A DNA stretch of 64,000 nucleotides from Romanomermis culicivorax (taxonomy: Eukaryota; Nematoda; Enoplea; Mermithida; Mermithidae). The position numbers were made by a program, and so were the translations under genes. Under the pieces are notes generated by a model. It saw only the letters and a program-made list of their open reading frames with translations. It had not been told where the DNA came from and ran no database searches. Of this stretch, positions 11,842 through 23,185 are shown piece by piece. Each line of letters begins with the position of its first letter. The first letter of the stretch is position 1. Where the stretch lies: positions 744,001 through 808,000 of the forward strand of contig CAWUHX010000150.1 of assembly GCA_963922205.1 (NCBI GenBank), given 5' to 3'.

Positions 11842-12091
11842 ATTATCGTCTGTTTTTCTTGAAATGCTTCTAAATAATGACAGTGGAAAGCAAGTAGTAT
11901 TCTAGATTTTCACGATATTCTGGTAAACAATATATCTTATAGGACTGGAAATTTGTGAACAAACCGACCTAACCTTCAACAATTTTTCGGGCGAAAAGTT
12001 TTACAGTAAGAGCTCTATACGTAAATGATTACGACAGCATTGATTGTGTCACTTTTCTATTTGGAAGCATTTTATAAAAAACGGACTATAG
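11842..12091. mobile_element. MITE, about 250 bp, CTATAG-type termini
   Basis: Left end ATTATCGTCTGTTTTTCTTG, then AAATGCTTC; right end TTGGAAGCATTTTATAAAAA, then ACGGACTATAG. These are imperfect inverted repeats. The interior motifs CTAACC, CAATTTTTCGGG and TTACAGTAAGAGCT recur in every copy. No coding capacity. Confidence 0.8.
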
Positions 12092-13054
12092 CTCACTATT
12101 TATTTTCAAACGATTCTTTATTTATATTTTAATTAACGCTAATCTGAGGCGGAATTTTGTGGCAGATGTGACGCGAAAAGTAACCTAAAAATAGTTTAGT
12201 AAAAAATGGCTATTGGCGACACTGTTCTATGGGAATCAAGGAGGTGCACGTTCCAATTCATCATTAAAAATTAACTTTCACAAGCGATCTTGCAATTAAT
12301 CGATGGTGTAATATGCTCTGAAGACGTTCGTCTACCATCTACAGCATAGAAGTTTTGAAAGGGCAATTTGAAGAGACACAATTTTTTTTTAAACCTCAGA
12401 ACTCAGTCAAAAGGGATCATCAATGATTTAAATCCTTTAAAGTGTGGTCTTTCAGTATCAACAAAAAAAATTCCTAATAATTTTCAACATTTTTGCATGA
12501 AGTTTCCAAGTCTTTATATGATCAAATCTTCAAAGAGCGCTGAACTATTTTAAAATCTTATTTAATTTATGTTTAATACATTTTTTGCAACATTTTTTTC
12601 GGGAAAAATTTATTTTTGCATTTCATGGTATTAAAATCCCAAAAAATGCAAATTTTGGGGATCAACCAGGGTTCCGCCGGGATTAGGGCGCGCTAACCCC
12701 CCAGGAACACCATTTCCTCGCATCCATGTCTCTTCCCCGTCCATGTAAACGATCTCCAAGGCCTGGGGCCGCTGTGTCTCTTTACCTCCACCGTACCGTC
12801 CTCGACTAATGTTTCAAATTCTGGTTACAACGTATGCATTCTTGTTTCAAAAACTAATTGTTTATTACAATCCATTTGCCTCGACTTCTAATAGAATATA
12901 CATATAATAAAATAATATACATATATTTGCACTCTTCGTCAATTACGATATTATGGCTACAATTTGAGAGTAGATCATAGTAAAAGTATGAAACCTGAAT
13001 ACAATTAGTGTTTTCTGATGCAACTAAACAAAGTTCCGAAGGCAAACGTAATAC
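12092..13054. other. No gene recognised
   Basis: AT-rich. A brief GC-richer patch (about 12660-12790) reads like a spliced-leader or repeat fragment but matches nothing I recognise. Small ORFs lack splice context or domains. Confidence 0.4.
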
Positions 13055-13170
13055 AAATAGGCTCAGACGTAGGCTTAAGCTTAGGTTTAGGTAGGCTTTA
13101 GGTAGGCTAAGGGTTTAGGTAGGCTAAGGGTTTAGGTAGGCTAGGGCTTTGGCGGAGGCTCATGCCTAGG
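13055..13170. repeat. TTAGG/TTAGGC-like interstitial array
   Basis: Tandem units of GGGTTTAGGTAGGCTA with flanking AGGCTTAGG. The strand is opposite to the CCTAAG array at 10280-10390, so the two arrays bracket 2.7 kb in inverted orientation. Confidence 0.7.
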
Positions 13171-14082
13171 CTTAGGATCACTTCAAATTTTCAGAAACTT
13201 CTTTATGAAAGAGGGATCTTTGTCAGAGGACAGTCAATGTAAAAAGGGACGGTTGTTAAAAAAAAGTTTTTCATGTTACATTTTTAACAGTAATCGAGGT
13301 AATGGGATGGTAGAGATGACGAAAAAAATCGTCTGGCGCTATCAGGCTGCATTTTTAAGAGTAGGATAATCGATTATCGAATTCTTCGTTTAAAAGATCC
13401 GAACAATGAATAAAAAACTACTATCTGAAAGCTGAAAGAAAAGTTGCACTTAAACAACGAAAAACTTGTAACTGTCGACAACTTTCTTTTTATTGATGAT
13501 CTTCTGCCAAAAAGTAGGTATTTTTCAGTTTTTTCTGTCCGAAAGAATAAATCTGGTTACAGTCCTTAGTTAGCCGGCCAACCTTGGGGGATGCAGAAAA
13601 TCTAGACTTAACATTAAAAAATTCTGGTTTTGTACTGAAAATGGTAAATTTAGACCCCAGAAATGTGAAAAATGTCGAATTTTTCGGCACTTCGCGCCGT
13701 AAGAGACATTTTAGGACTTCATTTGTTACAATTTCCGAAGTTAGAATACGCCTTCTTCTATTTCTCTTGAAAGGCTCGCATGAGTGAGCCACATCGGCCA
13801 ATCTTCTCCACCCAGAAAACCACTGATACCTAATTTAAAGCAAAGAACAAAAGTAACTATCCACAATCTTTATTACGTTCTTTGTGTTACAGTTGGGCCG
13901 AATTTAAGGCGTCATACTTTAACCAAAATGTTAGTTACAAGCTGAGTCTACAGATCGAGAGAGCTCAATCAAGAAAGCTCAATCGAAGATAATCTGAAAA
14001 TGTTGTTCGAGTTTAAGTGTATTTTTAGTGTCTCTCTAGTGACTTCTAGGTAGCTTAGAACATGTCACATCATTATGCAGGA

Positions 14083-14333
14083 TTATAGTCTGTTTTTTTA
14101 TAAAATGCGTCCAAATTTAAAAATGAACAAGAATCGGTGTATCGTCGAAATCGTTCAGGCAAAGCTTTCACGGTGAAGATTTTCGCTTAAAACATTGCTA
14201 ACGGTTAGTTGAGCGCGCTTACAAATAGCAGTTCGTTGTGATATATGGTGCAGCAGAAAATCGGAATAGTATGGAATACTACTTGCTTTCCACTTTAATT
14301 ATTTAGAGCACTTCAGGAAAAAACGGACTATAG
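14083..14333. mobile_element. MITE copy, CTATAG-type
   Basis: Left TTATAGTCTGTTTTTTTATA, then AAATGCGTCC; right CACTTCAGGAAAAAACGGAC, then TATAG. It has the family's interior GCAAAGCTTTCACGGTGAAG and TAACGGTTAGTTGAGC-type motifs, in reverse orientation to the copy at 11842. Confidence 0.75.
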
Positions 14334-14694
14334 TCATTCTTATAAAAAATGTCATCATTCTAATCCTCGATGGAGCTGTCCCAGTGCTATTCTGTCGGAA
14401 AATTGTATTCCACTTGTGTCTTGCTGATTGCACACTTCACAGCAGAACTGTATTACTATTCTTTCTTGCAGTGATTCACTATTGTATGATTATTCGGTTA
14501 TCTAGGTCCAAGGATATTCACCTACGGTGACGAGTAACAAACAATAGGAATTTATATAATGCATAATAATGACTTCTGCGAACACTTTCGATTTCTTATC
14601 ATCATACGGACAATGGTCGCGCTTTTTGATGCATAAAGATGCATGAGGTATGACATAGAACTGAGTCTCGGCTGCTATATAGAGGGGTCTATTC

Positions 14695-16270
14695 GCAAGT
14701 GAGCGATTTCCAAGTGAGCGATTCCCAGGTGAGCGATTCCCATCTGGGCGATTCCCAATTGAGCGAATTCCCAAGTGAGCCAACTCTCAATTGAGCGATT
14801 CCCACACGAGCGATTCTCGACTCAGCGAATTTCCAAATGCGCGAATTCTCAATTGGACGATTCCAAACGAGCAATAGAGCAATAACATTTTCTTCACATT
14901 TTCCTTTTTTAACTGATATTTTTCTCCGTACATTTTTCTTTTTTATTTCGTTCTGTGTGTTGCAATTATATTTTCGTTTATGTATGTTTTTGCATTTTCT
15001 TTTTTCTTTTTTGCTCATGAAACAAATAAGCATTGTCTCCCATGTGATTGTTATACAATTTGGCACGTTATATTTCCTGTTTAATTTTATCTTTTGTGAC
15101 TTTTTCTTCATTCTTATGTGGCTTTTCCTTCATTCTTATCTACTTTTCATCTTAGTTTTGTGATTTTACTTCCCTATTTTTATCTTTTTCTATTTTCCCG
15201 ATTCTTTCTTTTTTTGTTATTTTTCACATTATTTTTTCTTCCTTCCTTGCTGCATTTTCTACCTTGCCTCTTCTTTATTATCACTTTTTTCATGTCTTCT
15301 TTTTCTTTTTCTAATTCTTTTCCACCTATTTTCACATATACCTAATATTTTCATTTTTGTTGACGTTTCCTTTCTCTTGATCTTTCCTTTCTTCCGGCAT
15401 TCTTTTCTTTATATTTTTTATGAAGATTTTCACACTGAAAGGCTCAAGCATGCCGAAATGTTCAAGAATTATACGGGAGACTAAGGTTATCTGAAATGAC
15501 AACTTGTAATGTATTGTATCATGAACAAAAAAATGAAAAACTTAGATTACGGGAAGGAATAAAAGAATAACGAAAACGAAAACATGAGCTCATACAGAAA
15601 AAAAAGAAAAAAGAAATATGTTTAAAGAAAATTATAAGGTAAAGAAAGAAAACTTGCAGAAAGTGTTATTACATTCTTGATCGCTCGTTTGGAATCGCCC
15701 AATTGGGAATTCGCTCATTTGAGAATTCGCTGAATTAGTAATCGCTCACATGTGAATCGCTCGATTGGGAAGTCGTTCATTTGGAAATTAGCCCAATTGG
15801 GAATCACTCAATTGAGAATTCGCTCACTTGGGCATTCGTTCATTTGGGAATCGCCCACACGGGAATCACTCAATTAAGAATTCGCTCATTTGGAAATTCG
15901 ATCACTTGGGAATCGCTCACATGGGGATCGCTCCATTGATAATTCGTTCACTTGAGAATTCGCTCAATTGGAAATCGTCGACATGGGGATAGCTCAACTG
16001 ATAATTCGCTCATTTGGGAATTCGCTCAATTGGGAATCGCTCAATCGGGAATCGCTCACATGGGCATCGCTCAATTGATAATTCGTTCACTTGAGAATTC
16101 ACTCAATTGGAAATCGCCAACATGGGGATAGCTCAACTGATAATTCGCTCATTTGGGAATTTGCTCAATTGCGAATCGCTCGATCGGGAATCGCTCACAT
16201 GGGAATCGCTCAATTGGGAATTCGCTCACTTGGGAATCACTCACTAGACGATCGCTCACTTGCGAATCGC
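14695..16270. mobile_element. Foldback-type element with inverted 15-bp minisatellite arms
   Basis: The left arm (14695-14875) is a run of AGTGAGCGATTCCC-like units. The right arm (15680-16270) is the same unit inverted (GGGAATCGCTCACT..), with about 35 units in many variants. Outer ends mirror each other: ATTCGCAAGTGAGCGAT left and ATCGCTCACTTGCGAAT right. The core is pyrimidine-rich on its left and purine-rich on its right. No transposase. Reading frames across the arms are translated repeats. Confidence 0.75.
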
Positions 16271-16299
16271 TGACGTGAGAGTACTCCTTCCTGTAGAAC

Positions 16300-16470
16300 A
16301 GTATGTCACAGAGGACCGGAAATTTGTGTGCAATACTCAACTGACCTTTACTAAATTTTCGAATGAAAAATCTTACAGCAAGAGCTATGTGTAAACGATA
16401 TTGACGACGCTGCTAATTTTTGTAACTTTTCAATTTAGGATCATTTTGTAAAAATCAGACAATGAATGAC
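16300..16470. repeat. Truncated CTATAG-type MITE copy
   Basis: Contains GAAAAATCTTACAGCAAGAG, then TTTAGGATCATTTTGTAAAA, matching the right half of the family. The left half is missing. It directly abuts the foldback element. Confidence 0.55.
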
Positions 16471-17078
16471 AGAATTGATCTATAGCTTTTTATGAAATGC
16501 TACTGTATAATAAGATCGAAAAGCAAGTACTATGATATATTTTTGCTATTTTCTGCCAAACCGTAGTTCGACAAACTTTCTAAATTTTTTTAGCAAAACA
16601 AAGCTATCTGTAAAGGATTTCCTAATCAGTAAATATTTGTCACTTTTTATTTTGCAAGCATTTCATGAAAAAAGAATATACTTGCCGTCTTGTCAATATC
16701 ACAATCGTCAAAAAAATTTACACAAATTTTTCTACAAATTTTTTTCGTCCATTAATCACATTTCAACCCTTCCTATTTTATTTCTGAAACTTAATGCAAC
16801 ATAATTATTGATCATACACAGATTCCTCGATCACCAAGCATATTCGTTTCGATTTTTTCATTATCAATAATATTGAAAAAATACATTTCTGTCTTAGAAA
16901 AACGTTCACAATAATATTGTTGTTTTTGTTCATTCTTGCAAAATTTGTACAAAACATGGCGTCTGAGAAGAAAACGTGCAGTTTTGTCAAATTTTAGTTG
17001 AAAATATTTGCACATGCCATGTTTTTGATTTCGAGCGCACACTATCATAAAAGAATGAACATTGAAAAGAACATTCAG

Positions 17079-20000
17079 TTATATAGTTTTAAAAGCCATG
17101 CTAAACGTGGAAGCATACTTTATAAGTGTTCTTCTGTCTTTGTGGAATAGCTTTGGAGAGACCATTGAACGGCACCACGATGGAATACGATATTTAGATA
17201 CATTGCCTGTCAACCAAACGATCAATCCTGAATTATTTAGTGACACACAAAAAGGTTGATCAGGTGGAATATGCTTCCAATGGAGTCTGTGAAATGTTTT
17301 ACTTTTTAAGATCGAACTAGCACCATGATTTTGATAGCATCTAATAAAATGACTGAGGTGAGAATAAATGGTGTCAAGCCGTACATTTCAATGCTTTGTG
17401 TCAGGATTTATCGTGACGGCAAAAATTATTTCATGAGCAGCATTGCTACAATCTACTCTAAGCCTGATCCGACTCACAGTAGCTGACACAATCCAAAATG
17501 TAAAAAGGTGTAGTTAATGATCCTAAAGATCTGTGCCTGCTAGTTCAAATCAATAGATACACTGTTACACCATATATCACAGCAAGTGTCAGTGTCGGGT
17601 GTTATTACGTTTTATCTGCAAACAGAGGTAGTGCAAGGCTATCTAAGAACGAAAATTAGCACTGTCATCAAAATCGTTTATAAATAGATTCTACTATAGA
17701 ATTCACTAGTCAAAAAATTCTTGACTGCTAAATAAGTTATGCTTATAAATATCCATGTGATGTAGAGCTAAGCAGATAAATAGTGACTGTGAATCTGTTT
17801 TTTCAAATAATCTTTTTCTACAGAAAGGAGAGCCGCCATTCAGACTTTCTACTCCAAATGATCGCCAACTGTTACATCCAGTAAAAATTCATCAGGATTC
17901 GATGTCTGGAATCTGGTACAAAAATAACGAGGATGGCTCTTCCAATGTGAGCATCATGTTCCTTGTTCGAAGTGGCGGGATAGATTTTGACCGAGAAGAA
18001 AATCGGCTCCTGAAAGACGTTTTCGTCGGATATTTAGAGGATCAATTTATTCTTGAAAGGAGTAAGCTTGAGGGGAAAATGAAAATGATGTCCCACAAAT
18101 TAATACGTCATGTCTGATTAACCAGACCACAAAATCTGATAGAGCAGCTCAAGACTGGTTTGTAGAATTCACTCAGATGAAGTTCCACTTGTCACATGGT
18201 GTATGTCAAGCAAGCTTTTTCGTGAAAGCAAAGAACAGATTAACTTCAATCTTGCTTCAGGAAGTAAAGATTGACTGAAACTTGCGCATATATTTGAAAG
18301 TTTTTTGCAGCAGACACTGCCCTACACTTAATGTCGTTATGATCTGAGAAACCTGAAGGAATCTCAATTTTAATCAAATTTTGGCAGTGGTCACAAATTT
18401 CAAAATCTTAGCATTCAGATAGAGAAAGACCTAGAAGAATGAGCTGAAAAAAGTAATACTGCCCACAATCTTAGTATAACGACCATTACAGACACTATCC
18501 CATGGAATTTTAAATGATAGACGCATCGATAACTAAAAAGTAGGATCAATTTGAAATTGAATTTTCACGCAATGAAAATCATTATACTCTGCCATGAGAG
18601 TAGGAGGGCCAAAGTCATAGAAAAACCGCGATGCTTATCCACTTTTGATTTGAATAGAATTGTGTAAGTGTTGCTCCAGAAGTGTTACTCGAGAAGTTCA
18701 GACCACTTAAGGCGATTACAGGAGGAAATTTTTCAGCTCATCTGTTCAGCGCTCAGGGACGAGAAATTTCCTTTATTCGTTACAGTAATAAGCGCTACTG
18801 AGTTTTCTGTATCTAAATCTACCTTCATCCGATCGCTGCATTTATAATTTAAAAATGAATGCAACTGGTTTGTACTCACTTAGCTAATAACATTAACTGT
18901 ATATGTAATACCTGTGAAACAAAACTTGAACTCTCGTCTGATTTGCAATCATATTCGCATCAGACTTTTTGGAAAACATCCTAATTTGATTTTCATGTGA
19001 CTATCCGCATCACGCAAATAAATCTGATCACCAAATATCTCAAGTCAAAATTTTCTTTTTTTTTCATTTTTTAGTTCTGAATTCTACAGTCAATGTAAGA
19101 AAAAAAATTTGCCGTTTAAGCTGGTTGTTTAATATTTGCATGAACTTTTTTTCTTAGGCTCATTTGGAAAAACTATTACATTCGTACACAAAGTAAAGTT
19201 GATTCATATGACGTACCAAAATAACTATTCTCTATTTCCAGACTTTGAAACGCGGACTCCTCAACTTCAGTTTTTTGTCGAATCTCAAGGCTTTTCTACG
19301 AAAATTCAAGCGAAAAATGCGAAAGACATGTGTTTCATCCTAGAAACGTTTTTCGATTTATTTCCGATCGACGTTGATTTAGAAATTAATCGCCATATTT
19401 TCGACAACCGTTTGAGAAAAATTTCAGAATATGCAAAACGTTTTCAGAGTACAACATTTATTAATGCATCGATCAATTTTTTCTCGAATGTGATCAATGG
19501 TCGAACTTATTTTCTTCATGATTCTTATCAATTTATAAGTATAATATAAGTGAAAACTAAGGAAGAGCTAAAATTTACTATGCAATTTTTTTAGATTTGA
19601 CCTTGAATGACATGAAAAATTTTGTGGATAAATTTTTCGTAACAGTTCATTTCGAATTTTTCTTTGATGGAAATATTGATAAGATGGTGAGTATAGAACA
19701 AGTTTGTAAATTAAGACGGATGACAAGGAAAGGTCCATATCTGTAAATTCCAAAATAAGTCATGTTGTGATGCACTCGATAGCCCATAACCACATGAGTA
19801 GTATTACACTAATAGTGTTTCGCCATAGACCTCGTTTACACTAAAGTTTGCAACATTGTCAAACAATATTGAAACCTATTGCCTAAACCGATCTCAGTGA
19901 CTATTGAACCATTCTATAGATTATCTTGAAACCTGCAATTATACTTGTACGACTAATCATCCACATTTGACAGTTTCTGCTATACCAAATTCTAAATTTT

Positions 20001-21554
20001 TGCGAAGTTTGAAAGATTATGAGTACTGAGAATGTAAAGTCAGTTTTTCATCACATCAGGTATTTTTTGTATTAATACAATTATCTGTTTTTCTTGAAAT
20101 GCCTGTAAATATTATCAGTGGAAAGCTAGTACTATTTTATATTTTTACCATTTCCTGCTAGTCATTTCCTGCTTGGAAATTTGTCCACCTACTCAACTAG
20201 CCCTAAGATCATGTAGTGAAAACCTTTTCAAAACAACTTCGAGGACAGTAGTTATTTTTGTCATCTTCAAATTTAGAAGCATTTTATAAAAACAGGCTAT
20301 AGTTACATGTTTATATTGTTTGTAGTTCCGAAGATCAAGTGCAAGAGAGTTCCTATTATTTTTTACATTTATGCAAATTTCTGTTTAAATTGTCAAAATT
20401 TATACTTGTAAACATTCCTTCGTAAGAAAAAAAGCAGTTATCAAAAATATAGTGTTAGACTTCAATACATGTAATATGTTCTTTCAGACTGCTAATCAAA
20501 CGATCGGTTCAATCATAAACAAAACCACTCTGCACTTCCACAGCTCACCAATCAATGAACTAAACGTCTACCCCATGAAAGCACTACCGAAAAGTTTGCA
20601 TTTTTCAATCATGAGTCAAATTTATTTTCATGATTTAGTCCATCTTCGTTTTAGAAATGGTCATTCGAAAGTCGATTCAAAATTTAGATCATAATTGTGT
20701 TATGATAGCATTCAAAATCACTTCAATTTATTCCTCATGGGATCGTTTCGCTGGCGATTTACTAGACGGATTTTTGTCAACAGATTTTGTCGTCAAGTAT
20801 CAAATGCAAAATCAAGGTTTGAAGTATCAAAATCAAGTGCATACAATTATGTTTACCTTGAATGTTTCAAATTCATAGATCATCAAATCAAATACGTACG
20901 TTTGCCTGGCATAGTGGGTAACTACATGTTATTTTTGATGACCGGAAATCATAACGCTTCGCTGCTAGAACAAAAGCTGGAAGACTTTTTGCAAACTATA
21001 ATTGTAAAAGAAATCACTCAAAAGTTGCATAATATTTCTATGATTTCGAAATTCTTACAGTCCTATGTTCAACATAGTGAGCCGGGAGAATTTCGAAAAT
21101 TTGCAAACTATGCAATCATGAAGTACGAAAATCGTCCAATGTGGTTTAAAAATTGGTTTATGATTAAAAAAGGATATTACGACTTCGATTTCCATAGTAT
21201 GTTCCTATTCGAAATTTTGTTTTTTCACTGTGAATAACGCATTTTCATTTCCAGGGAACTTTGCTGAAAGATTGCTCATGCACAACACAAGACACGTTCA
21301 AGAATTTATCGAAGTAAGTTTGATTTTACGTAGGACTCTATCGAAGATCCCGGTTGTGCTGAATAGAAATTTTTTAAATTTTGGATTTAAGAATTATTAT
21401 TTTTATTTTTATTATTATCCTGGATTTAATCGTATGGTTTGTCACGTAGTCTACATATCTGTAATTTATGCTAGATCTAATAATTTTGTTTCAGAAGTTT
21501 TTAAAATCCGATGCGCCAACGCATGCCAGATTAACGGTAATTTTGGAAAAATGA
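17079..21554 (+). CDS. M16 insulysin-like protein, C-terminal half (partial gene)
   Basis: Nine exons join without a frame break: 17079-17254, 17828-18061, 19242-19538, 19595-19686, 20488-20593, 20655-20816, 20879-21196, 21255-21313 and 21495-21554 (TGA). All introns are GT..AG; two are 61 and 62 bases. Landmarks align with the insulysin C-half recalled from memory: SMSGIWYKNNEDGS to AMSKLWFKQDDKF; LTLNDMKNFVDKFF to VTLPRLKAFIPQLL; LPKKMVIRKSIQNLDHNC to LPDRGWFVYQQRNEVHNNC; IEKFLKSDAPTHARLT to IKFYKEMLAVDAPRRHKVS. This half of M16A enzymes helps form the substrate chamber and does not carry the zinc. Exon 1 is internal (it matches VLDKLRPENV..WYGTQYK), so N-half exons lie upstream, where only weak candidates were seen. 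Catalytic status is unknown. Clean splicing suggests an intact C-half. Confidence 0.78.
20081..20302. mobile_element. MITE copy inside M16 intron
   Basis: Left TTATCTGTTTTTCTTGAAAT, right AAGCATTTTATAAAAACAGG, then CTATAG. It sits between the exons ending at 19686 and starting at 20488. Confidence 0.75.
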
Positions 21555-21615
21555 GAATGCTTCCCTTTGTCGATTTCTCACTATATTTGACCTGGTCATT
21601 ATATTTATTGATAAT

Positions 21616-21621
21616 AATAAA
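21616..21621 (+). terminator. Candidate AATAAA polyadenylation signal
   Basis: AATAAA lies 62 bases past the TGA of the plus-strand M16-like gene, a normal distance for a short 3' UTR. Confidence 0.5.
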
Positions 21622-22051
21622 ATATTACCTTGGAATTTCTTGAACACTGGACGCAGCATCCGAAATTTTCCACCAATCATTTTACAGAAATTTGCGGAAT
21701 ATACTAAGTTTTCAGAAAGCTACAGTAAACTTTAACTTAAAATTTTATTTTGGTTTTTTAGTAACATCACTTTGAAAAACGAGATTCAGCCCAAAACAAG
21801 AAATCTGTCCGGGTAAAATGAGTGAAATGTTTCACGTTTTCTTTGCAATCGAAAAAACATGCTTAGATAGAGCTTCTTAGTTATTGTTTTTGGAAAATGA
21901 TTTGGAAAAGGAAATTTGGAAATTTACAGTGAGACTGATTCATTCTGTAAGATGCCAAAACAAGATACACAAAGTTTTGCTGCGTCGTTAATGCAACCTG
22001 ATCCGTAAATTTGAGTGACGAAATATTACTGTAATCCGCGCAATACAGGAA

Positions 22052-23185
22052 GGACCACTTGAAAAAAATTGTCACCTTCAAACATGATGCACAACATTTT
22101 TTCACGATGTATCACAAAAAATCAAGATACAAGATTTTTTCTCTCTTCGACTTTATTTTCAAGTGCACGTCAATTTCTCAAACGCCCTACAGTTTTTCAA
22201 GACAGTTTTTAGTAAAATCAAGATTGCACTTTATAAAAAAATCTCGTTTCGAAAAAAACGCCACATCTTGAAAAAATATCAAGATGGGCAGCGCATTAAA
22301 GGATGAAAATTTCTGAACTGGGCAACCCGAACTCATCAAAAGTAGATTTCTGAGACTAGAGTTTTTTTCGCAGAAGGCGTCCTTGTTTTTTTTCGTTGGG
22401 CTTGCAACGGGGTAGATTATTTTGCACGGAGAATCCGATGGATATTGTTTTTTTAGCATTTTCTGGGGTTTTTTTCAGAAAAACATCAAAAATGTTTTTT
22501 TTCACCCAAAATATGTCTTTGTCGGGTTCGTGAGTATGTTAAGAATAGCAACAGAACAGCCGACGAAGTCCAAAATTTTGGTTACTTTCCAAATTACTGC
22601 ATTTTGGGAACAAGCACATTCTTTTAGTACAAGCAAATCTAAAAAAAGATCAAGAAAATCTAAAAAAAAAGTTTCTGTATGAAAAACCAATATGTCTATC
22701 AGATTACCCGTACAAAATAATCTCACTCCCATTGCTAACTCCTCGTAAAAACCAAGGGCGCCTGTGTGATAGCAGGTCCTGACCTCGGAAATCCATGTTG
22801 AGGGGTTCATATAAGCATAAGAAGCGGAGAAACGCCTTTAGCTATGTTTCAGAAGTTTTCATCCTTTGATATACCCCCATCTTGATAAAATGAAGATAGA
22901 TCTTAATTTTTTTCGAGAAATTGACCTCTTGATTTTTTTCAAGATGATACCTTGATTTTACTTTCAAAATTATCTTGAAAAACATGCTATGCTCTATGAA
23001 AAAATTGCGATGCACTTGAAAAGAAGGTCGAACATCGGAAAACTTTTACATCTTAATTTTTTGCGAAGCATCCTGAAATTTTTGCGATGTCTCGAAAAAT
23101 ATGTTGTGCCTCGCATTAATAGGTAATGATTTTTTAAACATGATATTAGTTTTTTGAAGTGGTAACGATTTTTTTCAAGTGGCCC
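22052..23185. mobile_element. Element with long imperfect inverted repeats, GGACCACTTG ends
   Basis: The left end GGACCACTTGAAAAAAATTG, then TCACC-TTCAAACATGATGCACAACAT, is mirrored at the right (..ATGATATTAG..GAAGTGGTAACG..TTTTTTTCAAGTGGCCC). AAAAATCAAGAT motifs recur in both arms. No coding domain seen; target duplication not identified. Confidence 0.6.

Noticed and set aside
14502-15345. Overlapping ORFs on both strands
   Set aside because: They translate the foldback arms and its T-rich core; composition explains the open frames.
20452-21237. M16 pseudogene with frameshifts
   Set aside because: The apparent frame changes are explained by two short GT..AG introns with matching phases, and the joined protein aligns without gaps.
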